A DNA stretch of 64,000 nucleotides from JADKIH01 sp964595205 (GCA_964595205.1 CAZQOQ010000029.1:10909-74908); one strand, 5' to 3'; positions 44,341-53,893 are shown, counted from the stretch's first letter. The notes: generated by a model from the letters alone, not told the origin. Numbers and translations: made by a program.

Positions 44341-45798
44341 ATGAAGAAAAACATCCTTCGGAATTGTCTCAGCCTGATTGCAATAGCTGCTATCATGGCT
44401 TCTTGTACAAAAGAAAAATCCGCAGTTACCGGATGGAACTACAACGATCCGAAAAATGGCGGATTTGAGGTGGTACCTTATGATGAGCAGGAGACCGGCC
44501 CCGGCCTGGTTCTTATCGAAGGAGGTACCTTCACAATGGGTCGTACCGAACAGGAAATTACCAACGACTGGAACAACATTCCCCGTCGAGTTACGGTAAG
44601 TTCTTTTTATATCGACGAAACAGAAGTAGCGAACATTCATTACCTCGAATATCTCTATTGGCTATCGCGTGTCTTCGCTGCAGATTATCCGGAAGTTTAT
44701 AAGAAAGCATTACCTGATACGCTTGTATGGCGCGACAGGCTTGCCTATAATGAGCCACTCGTAGAACTCTATCTCCGTCACCCTGCCTATCAGCAGTATC
44801 CTGTTGTTGGCGTGAATTGGCTACAGGCAAATGATTTCTGTGCATGGAGAACTGACCGGGTCAACGAACAAATTCTCGTCAGGGAAGGAATCATGCGTAC
44901 GAATCCGAACCAGATCAATGAAGATAATTTCAATTCTGAAGCATATCTCGCCGGACAATACGAAGGACTTGTAAAGAGCGACCTCATCGATCTCAATCCA
45001 AGTTCAGGTGAAAACGGCACCCGTAAAGTGCGCATGGAAGACGGAATATTATTGCCTAAATACAGGCTGCCGACCGAAGCTGAATGGGAATATGCTGCTC
45101 TTGCACAGATCGGCAATACCGTTTACGAAAGAGTTACCGATCGTAAACAATATCCATGGAACGGACACATCGTACGTAACAAAGACGAAAAATATAAGGG
45201 TCAGATGATGGCCAACTTCAAGCGCGGACGTGGTGATAATATGGGTACTGCAGGCTTCCTTAATGATAATGCCGACCGTCCCGCTCCCGTTCATTCTTAT
45301 TGGCCAAACGATTTCGGCCTCTACTGCATGGCTGGTAATGTTAGCGAATGGGTCATGGATGTTTACCGTCCTCTTTCTCCGGAAGATAAAAGCGATTTCA
45401 ATCCATATCGTGGAAATGTTTTCCAGACACAGGTGAGAGACGAAGAAGGAGCGATCACGGAAAAAGACAGTCTCGGTCGCATTCCTTATCGTGAAGTAAC
45501 TCCGGAAGAAAGCGCTGAAAGACGTAATTACACCAAGGCAGATAACATTAATTACCTGGATGCGGATGAGGCTGAAAATATAAAATACGATTACGGTATC
45601 ACATCACTCATCAACGATAAAGCAAGGGTTTATAAAGGCGGCTCCTGGAAAGACAGGGCGTATTTTCTCTCCCCAGGCGTAAGAAGATTCCTTGATGAAT
45701 ACCAAAGCACTGACGATATTGGCTTCCGTTGTGCAATGACCCGCGTCGGCAGTCCGGTCGGACTTGGCTCCAAGCCAAAGACGAAGATTAACAGGTAA
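44341..45798 (+). CDS. gldJ: GldJ-type gliding/T9SS lipoprotein
   Basis: A 485-residue lipoprotein with lipobox MASC (lipidated Cys around residue 21) and a formylglycine-generating-enzyme-like fold: LVLIEGGTFTMGRTEQEIT, VSSFYIDETEVANIHYLEYL, PVVGVNWLQANDFCAW, YRLPTEAEWEYAA, GLYCMAGNVSEWVMDVY and YKGGSWKDRAYFLSPGVRRFL. GldJ and GldK share this fold; neither has FGE activity. I favour GldJ because it lies beside porU, as in F. johnsoniae, and is not followed by gldLMN. An upstream TTG at 44299 would precede the signal peptide and is rejected. Confidence 0.8.
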   Translation: MKKNILRNCLSLIAIAAIMASCTKEKSAVTGWNYNDPKNGGFEVVPYDEQETGPGLVLIEGGTFTMGRTEQEITNDWNNIPRRVTVSSFYIDETEVANIHYLEYLYWLSRVFAADYPEVYKKALPDTLVWRDRLAYNEPLVELYLRHPAYQQYPVVGVNWLQANDFCAWRTDRVNEQILVREGIMRTNPNQINEDNFNSEAYLAGQYEGLVKSDLIDLNPSSGENGTRKVRMEDGILLPKYRLPTEAEWEYAALAQIGNTVYERVTDRKQYPWNGHIVRNKDEKYKGQMMANFKRGRGDNMGTAGFLNDNADRPAPVHSYWPNDFGLYCMAGNVSEWVMDVYRPLSPEDKSDFNPYRGNVFQTQVRDEEGAITEKDSLGRIPYREVTPEESAERRNYTKADNINYLDADEAENIKYDYGITSLINDKARVYKGGSWKDRAYFLSPGVRRFLDEYQSTDDIGFRCAMTRVGSPVGLGSKPKTKINR

Positions 45799-45827
45799 TC
45801 GATCTTTATTGTATCGTTCGTTAGACG

Positions 45828-47210
45828 TTAATCTATATTTACAGGAGACTTTTGTTTTTTAAAAAAGTAATAGATCGGTATTCCTGTAAGTATAATAATC
45901 AATCCGTAAATGCTGAATTTCGTCTGATAGATCAGCATGTTTAGTGCAACCAGCGAGGCCAGCAAAATATAAATGGCGGGTATAACCGGGTAACCAAACG
46001 CTTTATAGGGTCTTTCCATTTCAGGTTTTTTAACCCTAAGAACAAAGAGTCCGGAGATCGTCAGAATATAGAACAGCATTACCGCAAACATGATGTAGTT
46101 TAAGAGATCACCGTATGTGCCGGTAAAACACAACAGGCATGACCAGATGCACTGCATAGTAAGTGAGTTGGCGGGTACATGATTTTTATTGAGTTTTGCA
46201 GCAGGTGCAAGAAACATTTTATCCTTTGCCATTGCATAGTACACCCGGGCTGCTGTTAAAATACAGCCGTTGAGACAGCCGAACGTTGAAATCATGATCA
46301 TTGCTGCCATAAAAAACTTACCGCTGTTGCCCAAGATCGTTTCCATGAGCAGGGTTGCCACACGGTCGTTTTCCGCATGCTGAATCTTTTCAATCGGTAA
46401 TACATAGAGATATGCAACGTTTGCAAGCAGGTAAAGAATAATGACCGTAGAGGTTCCGATCAGTAATGAAAGCGGTAAATTTTTTTGCGGGTTTTTAACC
46501 TCACCTGCAGTGAATGTAATATTATTCCATGCGTCTGCAGAAAATAAGGAGCCCGTCATCGCCGCTCCGAAAATACCGATGGTTGTAAGTGTAATGATAT
46601 CAGGAAAGGCAGGTGTGAAATTTCCGGCGCTTCCATGTCCGTTAAATCCGAAATACAATCCCAGGATGACAAGCAGCAGCAGCGCAAGTACTTTTGATAC
46701 GGTAAAAATATTTTGAAGGAAGGCTCCTGCTTTAATGTTACGGAAATTATATAGACTGAGAAAAATGATTAATAAAACCGCCAGCACCTGCTGGGTGCTT
46801 ATCTTCAGAAATCCGGCATCAACCAGGTAATTATTACCCGATATGACCGGAAAAAATACTCCGGTGAATTTTGCAAACGCAACTCCAACAGCCGCAATGG
46901 TGCCGGTTTGAATCACGGCGAATAACGTCCAGCCATACATGAAACCATAAAGAGGACCAAATGCTTCCTTGATGTACACATACTGTCCGCCTGCTTTTGG
47001 CATCGCAGCCGCAAGCTCTCCATAACTTAACGCGCCAAAAATGGTAATGATACCCGTTACCACCCAGGCCATGAGCAGCATGCCCGGAGTTTCTACCTGC
47101 CGGGCAATTTCTGCCGAGACGATAAAGATACCGGAACCAATCATGGAACCGGTTATTATAGCCGTTGAATCGAAGAGCGATAGTTTTTTTTCAGTATTGT
47201 TTTGCGACAT
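45828..47210 (-). CDS. APC-superfamily amino acid permease
   Basis: A 460-residue, 12-helix transporter of the LAT-like branch. The GSMIGSGIFIVSAEIA motif in helix 1, ELAAAMPKAGGQYVYIKEAFGP in helix 3, SLFSADAWNNITFTAGEVKNPQKNLP and later RPYKAFGYPVIPAIYIL are typical of this family. Substrate is uncertain. The neighbouring genes are unrelated, so no pathway hint. It converges with the GldJ-type gene (29 bp apart) and is divergent from pyrF, with a palindrome between. Confidence 0.88.
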   Translation of the reverse strand: MSQNNTEKKLSLFDSTAIITGSMIGSGIFIVSAEIARQVETPGMLLMAWVVTGIITIFGALSYGELAAAMPKAGGQYVYIKEAFGPLYGFMYGWTLFAVIQTGTIAAVGVAFAKFTGVFFPVISGNNYLVDAGFLKISTQQVLAVLLIIFLSLYNFRNIKAGAFLQNIFTVSKVLALLLLVILGLYFGFNGHGSAGNFTPAFPDIITLTTIGIFGAAMTGSLFSADAWNNITFTAGEVKNPQKNLPLSLLIGTSTVIILYLLANVAYLYVLPIEKIQHAENDRVATLLMETILGNSGKFFMAAMIMISTFGCLNGCILTAARVYYAMAKDKMFLAPAAKLNKNHVPANSLTMQCIWSCLLCFTGTYGDLLNYIMFAVMLFYILTISGLFVLRVKKPEMERPYKAFGYPVIPAIYILLASLVALNMLIYQTKFSIYGLIIILTGIPIYYFFKKQKSPVNID

Positions 47211-47233
47211 AGAGTTTGGTCTTACGATATGGG

Positions 47234-47304
47234 TTTTGTTTTTCTGTTTATCTGTTTTATTGTTTTAAGTTTAAACGTTAGAACAATAAAACAGAAAAAC
47301 AAAA
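47234..47304. other. AT-rich imperfect palindrome between permease and pyrF
   Basis: TTTTGTTTTTCTG (47234-47246) pairs with CAGAAAAACAAAA (47292-47304), and TTTTATTGTT (47255-47264) with AACAATAAAA (47282-47291). The left arm has an extra ATCTG-containing insertion. It lies in the divergent promoter region and could be a regulatory or structural element. Confidence 0.6.
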
Positions 47305-47378
47305 AAACACAAAAACTTTTCTCAAATACTTTTTTTCAAATTAAATCATTTTATGATTACAAAATGTATTTTCGTGAC

Positions 47379-48209
47379 ATGACCCGTGAACAACTTTTCG
47401 AACTAATAAAGAAGAAGCAGTCATATTTATGCATCGGCCTCGATACCGATGTAAGCAAAATTCCCCTGCACCTCCATGAATACGATGATCCGGTGTTTGA
47501 ATTTAACAGGCAGATCATCCAGGCCACACAGGAATATTGCATTGCTTATAAGCCTAACCTTGCTTTCTATGAAGCAAATGGTCCTAAAGGGCTGGTATCG
47601 CTTGAGCGCACGCTTGCTGCCATACCCAAAGATATTTTTACGATCGCGGATGCCAAACGCGGAGATATCGGTAATACAGCCGAGATGTATGCCAAAACAT
47701 TTTTCGAATATTATAATTTTGATGCCATCACTGTTGCACCATACATGGGTAAGGATTCTGTTCTTCCCTTTTTAGGGTTTAAAAACAAGTGGGTCGTTTT
47801 ACTTGCATTAACCAGCAATGCAGGATCCATGGATTTTCAACTCACGGAAGTCTGTACGCCCGGTTCTCTTCGAGAACAAAAGTTGTTTCAACTCGTTATT
47901 GAACACGCACACCACTGGGCGAATGAAGACAAGATGATGTTTGTTGTGGGCGCAACGCATCCCGAGCTGTTCAGCGATATCAGAAAAATCGCCGCCAATA
48001 ATTTTTTTCTTGTTCCAGGCATCGGTGCGCAGGGAGGTAATCTTCAGGAGATATCGAAAGCCGGAATGAATTCCGAATGCGGGCTGATCATAAATTCATC
48101 CAGGCAAATCATCTATGCATCATCCGGAAAGGATTTTGCACAGCGGGCTGCCGAAGAGGCAAGGAAGATTCAGGCTGAAATGAAAATTCTCTTAGAAAGC
48201 CTCATATAA
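47379..48209 (+). CDS. pyrF: Orotidine 5'-phosphate decarboxylase (type 2)
   Basis: Last step of UMP synthesis. The 276-residue protein has CIGLDTD near the N-terminus, AYKPNLAFYEANGPKGL, and the catalytic IADAKRGDIGNTA motif with the Lys/Asp network, plus VVGATHPE and VPGIGAQGG typical of the longer type 2 enzymes. The ATG at 47379 fits the family N-terminus; ATG 47364 (MYFRD) is a close alternative. Sequence further upstream in frame is intergenic and not conserved-looking. The following gene starts 50 bp later. Confidence 0.94.
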   Translation: MTREQLFELIKKKQSYLCIGLDTDVSKIPLHLHEYDDPVFEFNRQIIQATQEYCIAYKPNLAFYEANGPKGLVSLERTLAAIPKDIFTIADAKRGDIGNTAEMYAKTFFEYYNFDAITVAPYMGKDSVLPFLGFKNKWVVLLALTSNAGSMDFQLTEVCTPGSLREQKLFQLVIEHAHHWANEDKMMFVVGATHPELFSDIRKIAANNFFLVPGIGAQGGNLQEISKAGMNSECGLIINSSRQIIYASSGKDFAQRAAEEARKIQAEMKILLESLI

Positions 48210-48259
48210 TAAACCGGTTTTGCTTTTAACCGCTGTTACTTTGTACGAAAATCTGCAAA

Positions 48260-49537
48260 GTGACTGAAGCATTCCTGCATTATATCTGGCAATACCGTCT
48301 CTTCGAAATGAATAATCTTTTCACAGACGACGGTCAAAAGGTCGAAGTGATTAAACCTGGTCAGCATAATACCGGCAGCGGCCCCGATTTTTTTAATTCC
48401 ATGCTGAGAATCGATGGCACACTCTGGGCCGGGAATGTGGAGATTCACATTCATTCCTCCGACTGGCAAAGGCACAACCATCATACTGACCTGGCATACG
48501 ACAATTGCATTCTGCATGTAGTTTATGAGAATGATTCTGCTACTCTTCGTACAAATGGAACACATTTACCCGCCATCGAACTCAGGAATAAATTTCCTGC
48601 TTTTCTGTGGGATAATTATTTGAGGCTGATCAGCACAAGGGGCTGGATTCCATGCCAGGACAGGCTTCACGAAATCGACGAACATACATGGAAGACCACG
48701 CTCGGGGAAATGATCACAGAGCGACTGGAAAGCAGGGCGCAGCAGATTTTCATTTCTCTCAAGGGAAATAAAGACGATTGGGAGGAAACATTTTATCAGT
48801 ATCTCGCACGCAATTTCGGCTTTCAGCTCAATGCCATGCCCTTCGAAATGCTTGCAAGGAGTCTGCCTTTGAAAATCATCAGGAAAGAAAGAGATAAACT
48901 TGAGAATATTGAAGCCCTTTTATTCGGACAGTCAGGCATGTTAAAGGATAATTATACCGAAGATTATCCTCGTCGTCTTTTCGAATTGTATACTCACTAT
49001 CTGAAAATGTACTCGCTGAAGGGCATTTCATTATCATCCTGGAAATTACTCCGTCTCAGGCCTGTCAATTTTCCGGCGCTGCGGATTGCACAGTTTGCCG
49101 TCGTCCTGAAGGAATGCCCATCCTTATTCACCACGCTTACGAATATTGCTTCACTCGATAAAATCATCTCGCTTTTCGATATCTGTGCATCCGGATACTG
49201 GGATACACATTATCACTTCATCGGTCCGTCTGATTTCAGAAAAAAGCGTCTGGGGAAGTCATCGATCAATAATCTGCTCATCAATACCTGCATTCCGTTT
49301 TTATATGCCTGGGGTAAATTCACCGGTGAAAATGCAACAATGCAGAATGCAATTCAATTTCTCGGTCAAATCCCTCCGGAGGATAACCACCTGATCACCC
49401 GCTGGAAAGAAACCGGCGTCACTGTTAATTCCGCTGTTGATACTCAGGCTTTCATGCAACTGAAAATCGTACATTGCGCTGAGAAAAAATGTTTAACTTG
49501 CAGTATCGGAAACAAGCTGATTAATTTCCTTCCATGA
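48260..49537 (+). CDS. DUF2851 family protein
   Basis: A 425-residue cytosolic protein of the DUF2851 group, found widely in Bacteroidota. It begins EAFLHYIWQYRLFE, has PGQHNTGSGPDFFNSMLRIDG, WAGNVEIHIHSSDWQRHNHH and HVVYENDS in the N-terminal half, and four cysteines near the C-terminus (including CAEKKCLTC). The His-rich NVEIHIHSSDW segment suggests a nuclease-like or metal site but no activity is known. It starts at GTG 48260 and overlaps the PspC gene by 4 bp. Confidence 0.82.
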   Translation: MTEAFLHYIWQYRLFEMNNLFTDDGQKVEVIKPGQHNTGSGPDFFNSMLRIDGTLWAGNVEIHIHSSDWQRHNHHTDLAYDNCILHVVYENDSATLRTNGTHLPAIELRNKFPAFLWDNYLRLISTRGWIPCQDRLHEIDEHTWKTTLGEMITERLESRAQQIFISLKGNKDDWEETFYQYLARNFGFQLNAMPFEMLARSLPLKIIRKERDKLENIEALLFGQSGMLKDNYTEDYPRRLFELYTHYLKMYSLKGISLSSWKLLRLRPVNFPALRIAQFAVVLKECPSLFTTLTNIASLDKIISLFDICASGYWDTHYHFIGPSDFRKKRLGKSSINNLLINTCIPFLYAWGKFTGENATMQNAIQFLGQIPPEDNHLITRWKETGVTVNSAVDTQAFMQLKIVHCAEKKCLTCSIGNKLINFLP

Positions 49538-49761
49538 GTTTAATAGGACCCATTAGAGATTTTTTTGAAAGACAGGCATTCGGCGTTTGCACCTGGCTTG
49601 GAAATATTCTTGATATGCGGACATCGGTAATTCGGCTTTTTTTTATTTATGCTTCTTTTCTGACGATCGGTTCGCCGCTCATCCTATACCTGATTCTTGC
49701 TTTCTGGCTTAAGATGAAAACATATGTGCGCGCAAGAAGAACTTCCGTATGGGACCTTTAA
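49534..49761 (+). CDS. PspC-domain membrane protein
   Basis: A 75-residue protein with two hydrophobic segments (about 16-34 and 42-60): FGVCTWLGNILDMRTSVIRL then FLTIGSPLILYLILAFWL. This matches the short PspC domain linked to envelope stress in other bacteria. It is translationally coupled (4-bp overlap) to the DUF2851 gene and ends 23 bp before the channel gene, so they are probably one transcript. Confidence 0.82.
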   Translation: MSLIGPIRDFFERQAFGVCTWLGNILDMRTSVIRLFFIYASFLTIGSPLILYLILAFWLKMKTYVRARRTSVWDL

Positions 49762-49784
49762 ACTTCGGAGATTACTGATTACAG

Positions 49785-50831
49785 ATGGAAGAAGATCTCA
49801 AACGGTATAACGGGAAAAAAATCCTTCACATCAATTTTATTTATTTCCGAAAACTCTACATTGCTATTGGGTTAATATTGTCGGTCATGATCATTGGAAT
49901 CGTCGGTTTCATGATCATCGAAAATTATTCGCTTCTCGATGCCTTTTTCATGACGGTGATCACTGTTGCAACAGTCGGATACAGGGAAGTAAAAGAACTT
50001 GGTGACGCTGGTAAAATATTCACTTCATTACTCATAATTTTGAGTATAAGTACTTTTGCATATGCAATCTCTGTAATTACGCGTTATGTGATCGAAGGAG
50101 AATTTCAATTATATTTTAAACACTATAAGGTGAACAAGGAAATACAAAAACTGAAAAACCATGTAATCGTTTGTGGATATGGCCGCAACGGAAAACAGGC
50201 TTGCGAACAATTGCGTTCGGGAAATGAACAGTTTGTTGCCATCGAAAGCAATCCAGAAATTATTGAATCTATGCGCCTCGAAGGTGATCTGCTTTTTATT
50301 GAAGGTGACGCCACCGTCGATGAAGTTCTTGCCGATGCTGGGCTGGAAAGAGCCAAAGCCCTGATCACCGCTCTGCCTAATGATGCAGCGAATGTTTTCG
50401 TAGTGCTTACGGCGAGAGATAAAAATCCATCACTGAAAATTATCAGCCGTGCTTCCGATGATGCCTCCGAACATAAATTGAAAAGAGCAGGAGCAAATAA
50501 CGTAATCATGCCGGATAAAATCGGCGGAACACACATGGCTGCTTTGGTTACCAAGCCTGATGTGCTTGAATTTATTGATCACATTACAGGAAGAATCAAT
50601 ATCCGTCTCGAAGAGATCCGCTTCAGCAGCCTTCCGGAATCGATGAAAAACAAATCCATTCGCGAACTGGAGATCAGGAACAAGACCGGCGCTAATATTA
50701 TCGGATTTAAAACTTCCGATGGGGAATATGTTATCAATCCTCCCCCTGATACCATCATGCTCCAGGATGCAAAACTTTTTGTGCTGGGAACTCAGGAACA
50801 GGTTTTGAAATTTAAAGACATTCTGAATTGA
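49785..50831 (+). CDS. Potassium-channel-like protein with RCK (TrkA-N/C) domain
   Basis: A 348-residue protein: two membrane helices (about 22-44 and 78-100) flanking a pore loop with TVATVGYREV, then an RCK N-terminal Rossmann domain (HVIVCGYGRNGKQACEQL, then FIEGDATVDEVLADAG) and an RCK C-terminal domain. The pore shows TVGYRE where the classical filter reads TVGYGD; the GYRE variant occurs in a subgroup of such channels, so ion selectivity should not be assumed. Helix-loop-helix with one RCK fits a tetrameric gated channel. It follows PspC in an apparent operon. Confidence 0.82.
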   Translation: MEEDLKRYNGKKILHINFIYFRKLYIAIGLILSVMIIGIVGFMIIENYSLLDAFFMTVITVATVGYREVKELGDAGKIFTSLLIILSISTFAYAISVITRYVIEGEFQLYFKHYKVNKEIQKLKNHVIVCGYGRNGKQACEQLRSGNEQFVAIESNPEIIESMRLEGDLLFIEGDATVDEVLADAGLERAKALITALPNDAANVFVVLTARDKNPSLKIISRASDDASEHKLKRAGANNVIMPDKIGGTHMAALVTKPDVLEFIDHITGRINIRLEEIRFSSLPESMKNKSIRELEIRNKTGANIIGFKTSDGEYVINPPPDTIMLQDAKLFVLGTQEQVLKFKDILN

Positions 50832-50834
50832 TCT

Positions 50835-51758
50835 ATGAAAACGATCCTGGTTACAGGCAGTAACGGACTTCTCGGTCAGAAAATTATTTATGCCCTGCGA
50901 AACAGGGATGGGATCCGGTGTATCAGCACATCCCGCGGCGATAACAGGATGTCAGTTAAAGATGGTTATATATATGAATCGCTGGATCTGACCGATCATT
51001 CTGAAATCGTTCGGATTATTAATAAATACAAACCTCAGGCAATCATCAACACAGCCGCGATGACGAATGTGGACGCCTGCGAAACACGCAGGGAAGAAGC
51101 ATGGATCATGAACGTAAAGACAACTGAAAACCTCATCGATCTGTGTAAAAAAAACGACACGCATCTGATTCACCTGTCGACCGATTTCGTTTTCAATGGA
51201 GAGAACGGACCCTACGTTGAAACCGACGAGACTGATCCGCTGAGTTATTATGCACTTACCAAACTCGAAGCAGAAAAACTTATTCAGAAAAGCGGGATTA
51301 AGTGGGCAATCCTTCGAACGATAATCATCTATGGCGTCGTTGATGATAATAGTCGCTCCAACGTGGTTCTGTGGGCAATCAATGCTCTCGGAAATAAAAA
51401 AAACATCACCGTCATCAATGACCAGTTTAGGTCTCCCACACTGGCCGAAGATCTTGCCGATGCATGCGTTTCTGCCGCAATGAAAAATGCCCGGGGAATT
51501 TATCATGTTTCTGGAAGGGAGGTAATGAACATTCTTGATATTGTTAAAATTGTTGCCGACTATTTTAATCTGGATCCGTCGTACATTCAGCCCGTAAGCT
51601 CGGAAACCCTGAAGCAGCCGGCAAGACGCCCTCCTGTTACCGGTTTCATCATCGATAAAGCAGTAAAGGAACTGGATTTTCATCCTCATACATTCCTGGA
51701 AGGATTATCTCAAATAAAAAACCAGCTTGAATTGGTTGCAAAGACTCATCCGAAGTGA
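50835..51758 (+). CDS. RmlD-like NAD(P)-dependent sugar-nucleotide reductase (SDR)
   Basis: A 307-residue extended short-chain dehydrogenase. It has the Rossmann motif TGSNGLLGQKI, INTAAMTNVDACE, the serine-containing LSTDFVFNGENGPYVETDE, and YYALTKLEAEKL with the YxxxK pair. This pattern is that of dTDP-4-dehydrorhamnose reductase (RmlD) and its relatives. No rmlABC genes are near, so the true substrate is uncertain. It starts 3 bp after the channel gene stop; GTP-binding or other domains are absent. Confidence 0.82.
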   Translation: MKTILVTGSNGLLGQKIIYALRNRDGIRCISTSRGDNRMSVKDGYIYESLDLTDHSEIVRIINKYKPQAIINTAAMTNVDACETRREEAWIMNVKTTENLIDLCKKNDTHLIHLSTDFVFNGENGPYVETDETDPLSYYALTKLEAEKLIQKSGIKWAILRTIIIYGVVDDNSRSNVVLWAINALGNKKNITVINDQFRSPTLAEDLADACVSAAMKNARGIYHVSGREVMNILDIVKIVADYFNLDPSYIQPVSSETLKQPARRPPVTGFIIDKAVKELDFHPHTFLEGLSQIKNQLELVAKTHPK

Positions 51759-51787
51759 TTTTTTTGAAGCGCGATTAACGCTTCATC

Positions 51788-52684
51788 ATGAAGAGGAAAA
51801 AGATCAGATCAGGATGGACGGAATATTTTAACTTTTCTTCCAGGGAAAGAAATGGCGTTTTTTTTCTGATGATCGTTCTGATCATTCAAACCGGTATTCT
51901 TTATTATCAGAAAAATCAAATACCAGCACTGCCCGTCCCGGACCCCAAAACTGTTACTGCAATCCGGCGATTCATAAATGAAAACTCTGCTGAAAATTTA
52001 ATTTCAAAAGAAGTAAAACTTCCTGTCGATTCCGTTCTGTTGGTAAAATTCGATCCCAATCATACAACAACTGAGACCTGGAAAAGCCTCGGACTGAGCG
52101 GTAAGCAGGTGAGCGTCATTAACAATTATATCTCACATGGTGGCAGGTTCAGGAAAAAATCTGATTTTAAAAAGATGTATTGCATCTCGGAAAGCGAATA
52201 TGCATTACTGGAACCGTACATTCTTTTACCTGATAGTTTGGACGCGAAGACGCAGGACTTTCAAAAGAAAAAAGCCGGGATTGTCCCGGTGGATCTTTAC
52301 AAAGCAGATTCATCCGCACTCATAAGCCTGAGAGGCATTGGACCCGTCCTCGCATCACGCATCGTCAAATACAGGGACAAGCTGGGAGGGTTTTACCGGA
52401 TAGAGCAATTAAAGGAAGTCTGGGGCATTACGGATACGCTGTTTCAGTCGGTCTTTCCACAGGTATTATTGAGTGATACCATTCCTTTTCGGTTTATTCA
52501 TCTGAATACTGATTCGTTCGATGTCATGGCAGCGCACCCTTATTTAAAAGGTAAAATAGCAGGGTTAATCTGTAATTACAGGAAGCAGCACAAATCCTTT
52601 GCTGCTATTGAAGAACTTAGACAATTGCCATTGATAACTGAGGAAAACTTCCTTAAACTTGTGCCGTACATAACCATCGACTAA
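51788..52684 (+). CDS. Membrane-anchored helix-hairpin-helix (ComEA-like) protein
   Basis: A 298-residue protein with one membrane helix (about 24-40, GVFFLMIVLIIQTGILYY) and several helix-hairpin-helix motifs: LGLSGKQVSVINNYISHGG, LISLRGIGPVLASRIVKYRDKLGGFY and LPLITEENFLKLVPYI. HhH motifs bind DNA without sequence specificity and suggest a ComEA-like role in DNA uptake, but many Bacteroidota proteins of this architecture have no tested function. It begins 29 bp after the SDR gene. Confidence 0.78.
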   Translation: MKRKKIRSGWTEYFNFSSRERNGVFFLMIVLIIQTGILYYQKNQIPALPVPDPKTVTAIRRFINENSAENLISKEVKLPVDSVLLVKFDPNHTTTETWKSLGLSGKQVSVINNYISHGGRFRKKSDFKKMYCISESEYALLEPYILLPDSLDAKTQDFQKKKAGIVPVDLYKADSSALISLRGIGPVLASRIVKYRDKLGGFYRIEQLKEVWGITDTLFQSVFPQVLLSDTIPFRFIHLNTDSFDVMAAHPYLKGKIAGLICNYRKQHKSFAAIEELRQLPLITEENFLKLVPYITID

Positions 52685-52696
52685 GGCTCAGTAAAA

Positions 52697-53893
52697 ATGG
52701 ATAACTCACAGGCATCAATGACGGGATCAGTGGAAAACAAGGCAGATACAACCTTTAATTTTTCAACTACTGAAAATCAGAAAATGATTGCGGAAACCAT
52801 CCGCAAGTTTGCAGAAACGCATATCCGTCCCAAAATGATGGAGTGGGACGAAGAACAAATTTTTCCGGTTGATCTTTTCAGGAAGATGGGTGAGCTTGGA
52901 CTGATGGGAATACTTGTTCCCCAGGAATATCACGGATCGGGTCTTGGTTATTTCGAATATGTGACAGCAATCGTTGAGGTTTCCCGTGTATGCGGTTCGA
53001 TCGGACTTTCCATGGCTGCGCATAATTCACTTTGTACAGGTCATATCATGCAATTTGGAAATGAAGAGCAGAAGAAAAAATATTTACCTAAACTGGCAAC
53101 CGGTGAATGGATCGGGGCATGGGGGCTCACCGAGGCAAATACGGGCAGCGACGCCATGCGCATGCGTTGTGTGGCAAAACAGGATGGGGATTACTGGGTA
53201 TTAAACGGTTCGAAAAACTGGATCACTCATGGAATTTCCGGCGACGTTGCAGTGGTACTGGCCCGTACGGGAGAACTACTGGATGCAGATGGAATAACAG
53301 CCTTCATCATTGAACGCGGCACCAGGGGTTTCCGCGGAGGGAAAAAAGAAAATAAATTGGGAATGCGTGCTTCCGAGACCGCAGAGCTGATCCTGGAAGA
53401 TTGCCGCATTCATAAAAGCCAGGTGATCGGTAAAATCGGTGAGGGATTTAGACAATCCATGAAGGTATTGGATGGTGGCAGGATTTCGATTGCGGCCCTG
53501 GCACTGGGCATTGCAAAAGGCGCCTTCGATGCGGCTTTGAAATACTCAAAAGAGAGAGAACAGTTTGGAAAACCCATATCTGAGTTCCAGGCCATTGCAT
53601 TTAAATTAGCCGATATGGCAACGAAAATCGAAGCCTCAGAACTCCTCATTTTCTCGGCGGCTGATTTAAAAAATAAGGGCGAAAAATGCACGAAACAAAG
53701 CGCTTTTGCCAAATATTATGCTTCCGAAGTGTGTGTACAGGTGTCTACAGACGCTGTTCAGATTTTTGGCGGATATGGCTATACAAAGGATTTTCCCGTC
53801 GAAAAATTTTACAGGGATTCGAAACTTTGTACAATCGGAGAGGGTACCAGTGAGATTCAAAAACTGGTGATTTCGCGGGAAATTTTAAAATGA
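52697..53893 (+). CDS. Acyl-CoA dehydrogenase
   Basis: A 398-residue flavoenzyme that introduces an alpha-beta double bond into acyl-CoA. Motifs in order: WGLTEANTGSDAMRMR (FAD-binding), GSKNWITHG, LGMRASETAELILEDCRI, REQFGKPISEFQAIAFKLADM, and QIFGGYGYTKDFPVEKFYRDSK, whose glutamate is the expected catalytic base. The C-terminal GEGTSEIQKLVISREIL is also typical. Chain-length preference cannot be read from the sequence; the short-chain group is a likely fit. It starts 12 bp after the HhH gene. Confidence 0.93.
   Translation: MDNSQASMTGSVENKADTTFNFSTTENQKMIAETIRKFAETHIRPKMMEWDEEQIFPVDLFRKMGELGLMGILVPQEYHGSGLGYFEYVTAIVEVSRVCGSIGLSMAAHNSLCTGHIMQFGNEEQKKKYLPKLATGEWIGAWGLTEANTGSDAMRMRCVAKQDGDYWVLNGSKNWITHGISGDVAVVLARTGELLDADGITAFIIERGTRGFRGGKKENKLGMRASETAELILEDCRIHKSQVIGKIGEGFRQSMKVLDGGRISIAALALGIAKGAFDAALKYSKEREQFGKPISEFQAIAFKLADMATKIEASELLIFSAADLKNKGEKCTKQSAFAKYYASEVCVQVSTDAVQIFGGYGYTKDFPVEKFYRDSKLCTIGEGTSEIQKLVISREILK

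Noticed and set aside
44341..45798. Calling the FGE-fold lipoprotein GldK/PorK
   Set aside because: No gldLMN genes follow and the gene lies next to porU; GldJ fits better, though the two are paralogues.
50952..51689. 245-residue minus-strand frame
   Set aside because: Antisense to the RmlD-like SDR gene with intact Rossmann and YxxxK motifs.
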